This document shows positions 1 through 5,942 of a DNA stretch of 10,292 bases, one piece after another. Source of the DNA: JBBIVB01 sp964567515 (GTDB lineage Bacteria > Patescibacteriota > Patescibacteriia > Veblenbacterales > UBA10138). Both the position numbers and the translations under genes were made by a program. The stretch covers positions 1 through 10,292 of the forward strand of contig CAZMMW010000027.1 of NCBI GenBank assembly GCA_964567515.1, in the 5' to 3' direction. Positions within the stretch are counted from its first letter, which is position 1, and each line of letters begins with the position of its first letter. The notes below the pieces were generated by a model that searched no databases, had not been told where the DNA came from, and saw nothing but the letters and a program-made list of their open reading frames with translations.

Positions 1-5
1 TAAAT

Positions 6-34
6 TTGACATTTTTAAAGTTTCCATGTATATT
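6..34 (+). promoter_or_regulatory. Sigma70-type promoter of the four-gene cassette
   Basis: A perfect -35 box TTGACA lies at 6-11. It is followed by a 17-base spacer and a -10 box TATATT at 29-34, which matches TATAAT at five of six positions. Transcription would start near 41, leaving a leader of about 48 bases before the ATG at 89. The ATG at 26 falls inside this promoter, which argues against it as the start of the first gene. No other gene is visible between here and the window edge, so this is likely the true 5' end of the transcription unit. Confidence 0.6.
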
Positions 35-76
35 ATAAAGTCAATTAATTTTGATATGATCTTTAACAATTTAGAT

Positions 77-84
77 AAGGAAAG
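77..84 (+). promoter_or_regulatory. Ribosome binding site that sets the start of the decarboxylase alpha subunit
   Basis: AAGGAAAG lies four bases before the ATG at 89. The in-frame ATG at 26 has no comparable site and lies inside the putative promoter, so 89 is chosen as the start. Confidence 0.65.
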
Positions 85-88
85 TAAT

Positions 89-637
89 ATGGGAACAAAT
101 AAGAAAGAAATAAATTCTGTTTTTAATGATTTGAGTAAATCAGGAAACCAAAAAGCCGACCTTTTGCATCGGAGCCTAAAACGCCACGGCGTAGACTTTG
201 CTACTGGTGTACCTTGCGGTGTATTACGCCATATTATCAACAACTTGGTAAACGACAAAAGTATCATGCATATGCTGGCAAACCGTGAATCAGAAGCTGT
301 TGGAATTTCGGCAGGCGCCTATCTGTCGGGGAAATGTCCTGTGGTGTATATGCAGAATTCTGGGTTATTTGCATCTTCAAACGACATCGCTTCGCTTCTT
401 ATTCCATATAAGATACCAATTTTATTTATTGTTACCTATCGAGGTTATGAAAGTGAAGATGCTGTCCAGCACTTTGTAACTGGAGGAGCGACTGAAAAGC
501 TACTTGAATCGTTCGGCGTTGACTTCTTTGTGTATAAAAAACAGGATATCAACGATTTAGTTGATGAAATTTTCAGCCGAATGAATGAAATTTACTTGCC
601 AAGCTTTTTGCTTTTGAAGAGGGGGTGGAACAAATGA
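89..637 (+). CDS. Thiamine-diphosphate decarboxylase, alpha subunit (sulfopyruvate/phosphonopyruvate decarboxylase type, PYR domain)
   Basis: This 182-residue protein matches the pyrimidine-binding (PYR) half of ThDP-dependent decarboxylases acting on acidic 2-oxoacids. Visible motifs are TGVPCGVL (39-46), NRESEAVGISAGAYLSGK (65-82) and VYMQNSG (86-92). E67 aligns, from memory of ComD-like proteins (REEEGVGI), with the glutamate that activates the cofactor. VYMQNSG is typical of phosphonopyruvate and sulfopyruvate decarboxylases. These enzymes convert 3-phosphonopyruvate or 3-sulfopyruvate to the matching aldehyde and CO2 in the cytoplasm. The protein covers only half of a full-length enzyme; the PP domain is the next gene, so the active enzyme is probably an alpha/beta complex. 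The stop overlaps the next start as ATGA at 634-637, implying coupled translation. It is the first gene of the unit. The family is clear, but the substrate cannot be decided from sequence. Confidence 0.85.
   Translation: MGTNKKEINSVFNDLSKSGNQKADLLHRSLKRHGVDFATGVPCGVLRHIINNLVNDKSIMHMLANRESEAVGISAGAYLSGKCPVVYMQNSGLFASSNDIASLLIPYKIPILFIVTYRGYESEDAVQHFVTGGATEKLLESFGVDFFVYKKQDINDLVDEIFSRMNEIYLPSFLLLKRGWNK
618..625 (+). promoter_or_regulatory. Ribosome binding site for the decarboxylase beta subunit
   Basis: AGAGGGGG lies eight bases before the ATG at 634, inside the end of the alpha gene. An in-frame GTG at 625 overlaps this site, so it cannot use it; 634 is preferred. Confidence 0.6.
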
Positions 638-1203
638 AAAGAAAAAATGCCATTGAAGCCATATTTTCGGTAATTGATGATTCGGATATTACCGTTTCTA
701 CGACGGGGCTGATTTCAAGAGAAGTGTTTTCAAAATTTGATTCTCCTAGAAATATATATGTTCCAGGATCAATGGGATTGGCGTCATCAATAGGATTGTC
801 ACTTGCCCTGTGTAACAGCGGTAAGAGAATATTCGTGATAGATGGCGATGCCAGTCTGTTAATGAATTTTGGGAGCCTTGTAACCATTGGCGCATATAAG
901 CCGAATAATTTAATTCATATTGTTTTGGACAATGGCGCTTATGGATCATGTAGTGAAGAAAAATCTTTATCATCTTCAGCAAATTTTGCTAAAATAGCTA
1001 AAGATACTGGATTTAACACTGTTTTTGAGGTTCAAGATGAAAGTGAGTTAAAGGGCGCAATTGTTAGTAATTCTTCTTGCCCGATTTTTGTTCATGCGAA
1101 AATTGAGTTGGGGGGAAGACGGGATTTTTCTCGTCCACTGGATTTGCCAGGAATTAAAGAAAGATTTATGTCATTGTTATTAAATAATAATATAAGGAGA
1201 TAA
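634..1203 (+). CDS. Thiamine-diphosphate decarboxylase, beta subunit (sulfopyruvate/phosphonopyruvate decarboxylase type, PP domain)
   Basis: This 189-residue protein is the diphosphate-binding half of the split decarboxylase. The ThDP/magnesium motif starts with GDAS (71-74) and ends with DN at 99-100, the spacing expected for the GD-x(25-30)-N signature. The third motif residue is Ala instead of the commoner Gly. TTGLISRE (23-30) and VPGSMGLASS (43-52) match the family pattern of phosphonopyruvate and sulfopyruvate decarboxylase PP domains. Together with the upstream PYR subunit it rebuilds one complete enzyme, since active sites of this family form between PYR and PP domains. The start overlaps the alpha stop by four bases. 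The next gene starts four bases after this stop. As with the alpha subunit, the sequence does not decide between phosphonopyruvate, sulfopyruvate or a related acid. Confidence 0.85.
   Translation: MKRKNAIEAIFSVIDDSDITVSTTGLISREVFSKFDSPRNIYVPGSMGLASSIGLSLALCNSGKRIFVIDGDASLLMNFGSLVTIGAYKPNNLIHIVLDNGAYGSCSEEKSLSSSANFAKIAKDTGFNTVFEVQDESELKGAIVSNSSCPIFVHAKIELGGRRDFSRPLDLPGIKERFMSLLLNNNIRR
1194..1200 (+). promoter_or_regulatory. Strong ribosome binding site for the methyltransferase
   Basis: AAGGAGA is a near-perfect SD sequence seven bases before the ATG at 1208. It is the strongest SD in the window and contrasts with the near absence of such sites in front of genes downstream of 3450. Confidence 0.75.
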
Positions 1204-1207
1204 AAAT

Positions 1208-2032
1208 ATGATATTTCAAGGCGAAAAAATATTTGATGCCTCTTTTGATATCTTTGCGAATAACTATGATGATGTTCGCCCAGGTTATCCGAAAGAGATG
1301 TATGAGGATATTGTAAAAATTTGCAACCTTAGTAAGTCCTCCAGCGTGATTGAAATCGGAGCTGGAAGTGGAATTGCCACTGTGGAGCTCGCAAAAACAG
1401 GATGCAAGATTATCGGCATTGAGCCAGGGTCTAATCTAGTAGTAATAGCCAAAGAAAAAACAAAAAACTATCCAAACGTGGAAATTATCGAGGCTATGTT
1501 TGAAGATTATACATCTTCGGAAAAGTTTGATTGCCTCGTGGCCTTAACTTCTTTCCACTGGATCAGCGAGCAAGTGAAGTATAAAAAGGTTTATGACTTA
1601 TTGAGTCGCAGTGGTCATTTCGTGATCGTTTGGAATAGTTTTTTCCAATCTACTGGCGATGCTACGAAAGAAGTAAACTCCCTGTACCATGAAATGTTGC
1701 CCGATATATATCCCGAGAAAAACAATGATGTCAACTTGGGAGTATTTAGCAAATTGAACGGACGTGAGTTGGGGATCGTCGGAAGCGATATGTTTTACCT
1801 TTACTTTCTTCGAAAATACGTCACAGTTTACAACTATGACAAAGAAACTTATCCGATGCTCTTAAATACTTTCCCAAAAATCATTAAAGTTGAAAAGGAA
1901 AGACGGGAAAAGTTTCTTAAAAGAGTGGGAGAAATTATTGAAAAACATAGCACACTTTCTGTCCCTGTGTTAACTACTCTGCTCGTAACTAAGAAAAAAG
2001 ACGTATTTCTTGACGAAATCGGTAAAACGTAA
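1208..2032 (+). CDS. Class I SAM-dependent methyltransferase (Methyltransf_11/25-like)
   Basis: This 274-residue protein transfers a methyl group from S-adenosylmethionine to an unknown acceptor. The N-terminus carries YDDVRPGYP (20-28), a common lead-in of small-molecule methyltransferases of this type. Motif I is VIEIGAGSGI (47-56), which binds SAM. IIGIEP (68-73) follows, with E72 as the acidic residue that normally binds the ribose. A later FDCLVALTSFHWI stretch fits motif IV. The C-terminal half is more divergent and probably holds the substrate-binding cap. No signal peptide or membrane segment is seen. It lies between the decarboxylase and radical SAM genes, 13 bases before the latter. 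The acceptor may be the decarboxylase product or something derived from it, but that is inference from gene order only. Confidence 0.88.
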   Translation: MIFQGEKIFDASFDIFANNYDDVRPGYPKEMYEDIVKICNLSKSSSVIEIGAGSGIATVELAKTGCKIIGIEPGSNLVVIAKEKTKNYPNVEIIEAMFEDYTSSEKFDCLVALTSFHWISEQVKYKKVYDLLSRSGHFVIVWNSFFQSTGDATKEVNSLYHEMLPDIYPEKNNDVNLGVFSKLNGRELGIVGSDMFYLYFLRKYVTVYNYDKETYPMLLNTFPKIIKVEKERREKFLKRVGEIIEKHSTLSVPVLTTLLVTKKKDVFLDEIGKT

Positions 2033-2034
2033 AA

Positions 2035-2039
2035 AGAGG
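2035..2039 (+). promoter_or_regulatory. Ribosome binding site that sets the start of the radical SAM gene
   Basis: AGAGG lies six bases before the ATG at 2046. The reading frame is also open upstream to a TTG at 2010, but that would overlap the methyltransferase gene and has no SD, so 2046 is chosen. Confidence 0.55.
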
Positions 2040-2045
2040 CTCATA

Positions 2046-3140
2046 ATGATAACTCTGAAAAAGATATATTCTCTGGCTGAAAGTTATAAAGTGCCAGTAG
2101 AAGATGTTTTGTTTGTCGCATTGAATATTTACGGAACCGCTTTTAAATGCGATTTTAATCGTATGAGAATGGGCGTACATACGATCGAACAAGATGTATT
2201 CAAATATTCTCATTCTCTCGGCGTCAAAGATTTCTATTTCGCATTGCCGATTAACGAAAGCAGTCCCTTTTCCGTTGTTGATGGAAAACTATTTTTTGAT
2301 AATCAGGAAATAGCAGATGCGATTGATCCGTCCGAAGATTTTTGCGACTCAAACTACCCAAGGCGAAACGGTATAGTCTTGAATATAAACCCAAATTCTC
2401 GCACATCTTGTCGGGGATGCAAATTTTGCTATACGGGATATCAAGTACCGAGAGATATGAAACGCATGGCTTATGCGGCCGATATTAAGGAGTTTCTCGG
2501 CAATTGGATGACTGAGAAAAAAATATCCGACCTTTCAAGTCTTGTACAAGTGGCTGTGGTGACCGGATGCTATAACAGCAACAACGAACTAAGCTCATTT
2601 TTGATTTTGCTGGCAGATATATTGAATCAATATCAATTCAAAGGTGAAATCTTCTATCTTGGCTCGCAGATTACTAACAAGGAAACATTGAAAAAACTGG
2701 AAGCAATCCAGCCTTTTTGTTACTGCGTATCGCTTGAGTGTTTTGAAAACAGAAATACTTTTCTTCGGGACAAGAAAAGCAACATGACGATTGAATCCGC
2801 TTTTAAGCTTATGGATTTTGCAAAATCTGTTGGCCATCGAGTAAACTTTTCCTATGTTCTCGGTCTGGAATCATTGTTTACGGTTGAGAAATACTTCTTA
2901 CTTGCAAAAAGATTTATAAATAGTTTTCCGATCGTAAATACGATCCAGCTCCATAAATACCATAATGCTTCACTCTCAACCCCCGAGGCGGTAAATATCG
3001 AATATTTTTTTGAAGCCCGAAAAATGCTTGAAAGAATATTTATCGATACCGATATGAGGCCTAGAGAGTGGGAAAACTATCGCAGTTTGTGGTTTCTGAA
3101 ATTTGCCGAAGAAAAACTTACAGGCATCAGAACGCCATGA
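2046..3140 (+). CDS. Radical SAM protein with CX2CX2C cluster motif, function unknown
   Basis: This 364-residue protein has a cluster motif at C122, C125 and C128 (SCRGCKFCY). The [4Fe-4S] site of radical SAM enzymes usually reads CX3CX2C, so the first spacing here is one residue short. The downstream pattern still fits a radical SAM barrel: VAVVTGCYNS after the cluster, FYLGSQ, then SLECFENR, and VNFSYVLGLES towards the end. The roughly 110 residues before the cluster form a family-specific N-terminal domain with no cobalamin-binding DxHxxG motif, so this is not a B12-dependent Fom3-like methyltransferase. It has no C-terminal Cys-rich SPASM-like extension either. It is the last gene of the cassette and is followed by a terminator. 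It may carry out a radical rearrangement or C-C/C-H modification on the pathway intermediate; the specific reaction cannot be named. Confidence 0.8.
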   Translation: MITLKKIYSLAESYKVPVEDVLFVALNIYGTAFKCDFNRMRMGVHTIEQDVFKYSHSLGVKDFYFALPINESSPFSVVDGKLFFDNQEIADAIDPSEDFCDSNYPRRNGIVLNINPNSRTSCRGCKFCYTGYQVPRDMKRMAYAADIKEFLGNWMTEKKISDLSSLVQVAVVTGCYNSNNELSSFLILLADILNQYQFKGEIFYLGSQITNKETLKKLEAIQPFCYCVSLECFENRNTFLRDKKSNMTIESAFKLMDFAKSVGHRVNFSYVLGLESLFTVEKYFLLAKRFINSFPIVNTIQLHKYHNASLSTPEAVNIEYFFEARKMLERIFIDTDMRPREWENYRSLWFLKFAEEKLTGIRTP

Positions 3141-3160
3141 TAATTATTAACTCTTATATT

Positions 3161-3191
3161 GAGCTGTGCACTTTAGCATGGCTCTTTTTTT
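3161..3191 (+). terminator. Rho-independent terminator of the cassette
   Basis: A nine-pair stem forms between GAGCTGTGC (3161-3169) and GCATGGCTC (3176-3184), with two G-T pairs and a six-base loop. Seven T residues follow at 3185-3191. It lies 20 bases after the radical SAM stop codon and closes the unit that begins with the promoter at 6-34. Confidence 0.85.
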
Positions 3192-3431
3192 ATTATTCAT
3201 CGTCTTGTTGAAAAGATAGGTAATTTAAAAAAAGTTTATTTTAGGTTGTTTTGTTATAAATTATGTCATCTAATTAATATAGATATAATAAGGAGTTTTG
3301 GATTCTGGGTATTCGCCCCTCTGTCCTTCTGCCCCTACACCAAGATAAAAATAAAATTTTTTCCGAATAAATAATTAAATGGAAACAACTTTTTTAATCG
3401 TATACGTTATATAGATAATTACTCATTTTTT
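3192..3431. other. Non-coding AT-rich spacer with a GC-rich island
   Basis: No convincing gene is seen here. The stretch is strongly AT-rich except for a C-rich patch at about 3305-3341, which contains two similar C-rich units (GCCCCT at 3314-3319 and 3331-3336). A perfect TATAAT occurs at 3284-3289 but has no -35 box at normal spacing. An eight-base palindrome CGTATACG lies at 3399-3406. The spacer separates two regions of different codon use and may contain the border of a transferred segment. Confidence 0.5.
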
Positions 3432-3461
3432 ATCATCACTGATATAATAGTTAGTGATGAT
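3432..3461 (+). promoter_or_regulatory. Inverted repeat enclosing a -10 box at the start of the glycosyltransferase gene
   Basis: ATCATCACT (3432-3440) and AGTGATGAT (3453-3461) are perfect nine-base inverted arms. Between them lies TATAAT at 3443-3448. If this is a -10 box, transcription starts at about 3455-3458, which is the start codon itself. The transcript would then be leaderless, consistent with the lack of any SD. The arms flank the box in the way a repressor operator would. No good -35 box is present: the 18-base-spaced hexamer is TTACTC. The promoter role is therefore inference, while the repeat itself is seen directly. Confidence 0.45.
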
Positions 3462-5058
3462 TTGTATTAACAAAACCAAGTCGGAGTATTGGTTGCCAAT
3501 AGTTTTAAGTCTGGCGGTGGGGGTTTTGTATGCCAGTTTCGTTTTCGGTTTGCCGTGGCGGTTTAATTCTCCAGATGAGACAGCTAATGCTTTTTTTAGC
3601 CAAAGAGTCGCTTCTGGTCAAACTATGGCCGCAGACGCTTCGCTTAATAATTTAGTAGAAGGAAATATTATTCATCCTCGCAGCATCGCGGTGGTGGCAG
3701 GCAAGTTAGTGCCGCGAAGTTTTCTGGGCTTGCCTATTATTTTTGGCAGTCTGGGAAAATTATTTGGGAGCGGCATCTTACCTTATTTGCCGGCAATCTT
3801 TGCCGTCGTTGGCTTATTAGCTTTAGCTTGGTTTGCTAATCAGTCATTAAATAAATCAGCTGGTATCATTATTATTATTTTAGCTAGTGTACTGCCTGCT
3901 TTTTGGTATTATCAGGCGCGGGGTTTTTTTCACAACGCCTTATTTTTAGATTTATTTTTTGTGTTGTTATTGTGTTCTTGGTGGTTATTAAAATATGGCA
4001 AATGGTGGTGGTATTTAATTTTAGGTTTGGTTTTGGGTTTAGTTTTAGCTGTTAGGACTGCCGAAGGTCCGTGGATTTTGGTCTGTGGTTTAATTTGGCT
4101 TCTATTAAATAAAAAATTAATTAAATTTAGATATTTGTTTTTAACTTTAATCGGCGCCGGATTGTCTTTTTGGTCGGTATTACTTACTAACAAACAATTA
4201 TTTGGCGTTTATTTTAGTGTTGGTTATCGCCCCGAGTTAGGCATTGATTCGGTAACTTCAGAACCTTCTCAAATAATTTCTTTGTTCAAAGAAATAATTT
4301 TACCGTTTGGTTTTAATTTGAATAATATTTGGCAGAACACCCAGCATTACCTCATCGGCTTGCAATGGTGGTGGGCGGTGTTGTTTTTAATCGGTGTAGT
4401 TTATTTTGTTGTTAATTGGTCAAATAAATCAGCCACCACTCGTTCTTATTTTATTGTGGGATTACTCGCCAGTTTATGGCTCGTCGCAGTTTATGGCAGT
4501 TGGTCTTTTCATGACAATCCTGACCCCGGCGCCATTACCATTGGCACAGCTTATTTGCGTTATTGGCTGCCAATATTTATTTTTGGTTTATGGTTAGCAG
4601 CTGAACCGTTGTCGCGCATGTGGTCTAAACACAGCCTAATGCCAATTTTGGTTACTATTATAGGCATACATATTTTATTATCTTGGTGGATGACTTATCA
4701 TTCTTCAGACGATAGTTTAGCGCAAGTTAAAGCGAATATTATTCGTTTTGAAGAGACTAATAAAATTATTACTGAATTAACGCCAGATAATGCTGTAATT
4801 ATTTCTGGCATTACTGATAAATTTTTCTTCCCCCAGCGGCAGGTGATAGTGGAATTAGTAACCGACAACGATTATCAATCGGTGGTTAAATTATTACAAA
4901 ATAAAATTTCTGTTTACCAGTTTCGCACACCCATTGCCGCTACAGAATTGAAAAATAAAATAGCACCCACATTAGAGTCTTATGGCATGATGTTAACGCC
5001 AGTTAAAGTGAACATTGGCGAACATGTTTTATATAAATATAATCTTATAAAATCATGA
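3457..5058 (+). CDS. GT-C fold membrane glycosyltransferase (PMT/ArnT-like, GT39/GT83 style)
   Basis: This 533-residue polytopic protein has about ten to eleven hydrophobic segments between residues 12 and 410, followed by a soluble C-terminal part of about 120 residues. After the first membrane segment comes an outward loop with SPDE (38-41). An acidic pair in this position is the catalytic hallmark of GT-C enzymes, which move sugars from polyprenyl-phosphate carriers on the outer face of the membrane. AVRTAEGP (198-205) and YLRYWLPI (366-373) also fit this superfamily. The acceptor is unknown. The start could be the GTG at 3454 or the ATG at 3457; ATG is chosen because it coincides with the likely transcript start. 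There is no SD. Leucine is mostly TTA. The stop overlaps the next start (ATGA, 5055-5058). Neighbouring rhamnose genes suggest cell-surface glycan assembly. Confidence 0.8.
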   Translation: MICINKTKSEYWLPIVLSLAVGVLYASFVFGLPWRFNSPDETANAFFSQRVASGQTMAADASLNNLVEGNIIHPRSIAVVAGKLVPRSFLGLPIIFGSLGKLFGSGILPYLPAIFAVVGLLALAWFANQSLNKSAGIIIIILASVLPAFWYYQARGFFHNALFLDLFFVLLLCSWWLLKYGKWWWYLILGLVLGLVLAVRTAEGPWILVCGLIWLLLNKKLIKFRYLFLTLIGAGLSFWSVLLTNKQLFGVYFSVGYRPELGIDSVTSEPSQIISLFKEIILPFGFNLNNIWQNTQHYLIGLQWWWAVLFLIGVVYFVVNWSNKSATTRSYFIVGLLASLWLVAVYGSWSFHDNPDPGAITIGTAYLRYWLPIFIFGLWLAAEPLSRMWSKHSLMPILVTIIGIHILLSWWMTYHSSDDSLAQVKANIIRFEETNKIITELTPDNAVIISGITDKFFFPQRQVIVELVTDNDYQSVVKLLQNKISVYQFRTPIAATELKNKIAPTLESYGMMLTPVKVNIGEHVLYKYNLIKS

Positions 5059-5528
5059 TGCAAGGAGTTATTATCAAACCATTAAAAATTTTTCCAGACA
5101 TTCCTGACGTGCCAGATAAAAAAATTAAAGCCGGTTTTTTAATGGAAGTTTTGCGAGCCGATGATCAGTTATTAAAAAAATTCGGGCAAACGGTCTTTAC
5201 TGTGGCTTATCCCGGCACTATTAAGGCGTTTCATTGGCATAAAAACCAGGATGATTTGTGGTTTATGGCTTCAGGTAAAGCTCGGGTGGTACTATATGAC
5301 AGGCGCGATGATTCTAAAACTTTTGGCGATACGCAAGTTATTTTAGCAGGCAGGGATGATTATAAGCTGATAGTTATTCCAGCAGGGGTGGCGCATGGTT
5401 ATCAAGTTTTAGGTTCGGAGCCGGTGCTTCTTTTTTATCATGTCACAGAGATGTATAATAAAGATAACCCCGATGAAGAAAGAATTCCTTATGATGACAA
5501 AACAATCAATTTTAATTGGGAAAATTAA
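5055..5528 (+). CDS. RmlC-like cupin, probable dTDP-4-dehydrorhamnose 3,5-epimerase family
   Basis: This protein of 157 residues belongs to the RmlC cupin family, which epimerises C3 and C5 of dTDP-4-dehydro-6-deoxyglucose before reduction by RmlD. Counting from the second ATG (5058), the motif KAFHWHKNQDD (56-66) stands where RmlC has RGLHYQ, and H59 is the probable catalytic base. PAGVAHGY (108-115) matches the conserved PxGxAHG(F/Y) cupin motif. NPDEERIPYDD near the C-terminus also fits the family. It is shorter than the usual 180 or so residues and carries the FHWH variant, so it may act on another dTDP- or NDP-keto sugar. Two ATG codons stand in tandem at 5055 and 5058; the first gives the usual 4-base overlap. 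No SD is seen. rmlB and rmlD lie 3 kb downstream, which supports a rhamnose role. Confidence 0.75.
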   Translation: MMQGVIIKPLKIFPDIPDVPDKKIKAGFLMEVLRADDQLLKKFGQTVFTVAYPGTIKAFHWHKNQDDLWFMASGKARVVLYDRRDDSKTFGDTQVILAGRDDYKLIVIPAGVAHGYQVLGSEPVLLFYHVTEMYNKDNPDEERIPYDDKTINFNWEN

Positions 5529-5531
5529 ATT

Positions 5532-5942
5532 ATGTCCGAGTGTATTTTTTGCAAAATAATTAAAAGTGAAATTCCTTGCCATAAAGTTTATGAAAGCGAT
5601 AGCGTGCTAGCCTTTTTGGATATTCATCCGGTAAGTTTTGGGCACACTTTAGTAATTCCTAAAAGTCATTATCAGGATCTGTTAAATACTCCACCAGAGG
5701 TATTGACTGATTTAATAACAGTGACGCAAGAAATAGCCCCGGCAATTTTAGAAGCCACTCACACTTTAGCTTTTAATATTGGCATTAATACTGGTAAGTT
5801 GGCCGGGCAAGTCATTTTTCATACACATGTCCATGTCATACCACGTTCTGGAGATGATGGTTTAACTATGTGGGGTGAAAATTCAAAAGCGGCGGAGGAT
5901 TTAACTGGTTTAGCTAAACAAATTAAAGAAAAGGTAGTATGA
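5532..5942 (+). CDS. HIT family protein (HINT-like purine nucleoside phosphoramidase/nucleotide hydrolase)
   Basis: This 136-residue protein is a complete histidine-triad hydrolase. The triad HTHVHV lies at 97-102, giving the HxHxH core in which the middle or last histidine attacks the alpha-phosphate. CIFC (4-7) is the zinc-binding cysteine pair common in bacterial HINT proteins. FLDIHPVSFGHTLVIPK (28-44) is the other conserved block. Such proteins act in the cytoplasm on AMP- or GMP-linked substrates, including aminoacyl-AMP and phosphoramidates. The exact substrate here is unknown. The start is three bases after the epimerase stop and lacks an SD. The stop overlaps the S-adenosylhomocysteine hydrolase start (ATGA, 5939-5942), suggesting coupled synthesis. 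Confidence 0.92.
   Translation: MSECIFCKIIKSEIPCHKVYESDSVLAFLDIHPVSFGHTLVIPKSHYQDLLNTPPEVLTDLITVTQEIAPAILEATHTLAFNIGINTGKLAGQVIFHTHVHVIPRSGDDGLTMWGENSKAAEDLTGLAKQIKEKVV

Noticed and set aside
26..88. An upstream ATG at 26 that would extend the decarboxylase alpha subunit by 21 residues
   Set aside because: It lies within the -10 region of the promoter at 6-34 and lacks a ribosome binding site, while the ATG at 89 has AAGGAAAG at good spacing.
573..887. A 104-codon open frame on the minus strand
   Set aside because: It is antisense to the well-supported decarboxylase beta gene and shows no recognisable motif or start signal. The same applies to the other minus-strand frames within genes.
2010..2045. 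A TTG start that would extend the radical SAM protein by 12 residues
   Set aside because: It overlaps the methyltransferase gene, adds a lysine/arginine-rich stretch unlike a domain start, and has no SD. The ATG at 2046 has AGAGG six bases upstream.
89..3140. A fosfomycin-like phosphonate pathway
   Set aside because: The decarboxylase and radical SAM pair recalls Fom2/Fom3, but PEP mutase is absent from the unit and the radical SAM protein has no cobalamin-binding domain.
3298..3348. A 16-codon leader peptide beginning at TTG 3298 after AAGGAG
   Set aside because: The SD is only two bases from the start, and if the adjacent TATAAT were the promoter the SD would not be transcribed.
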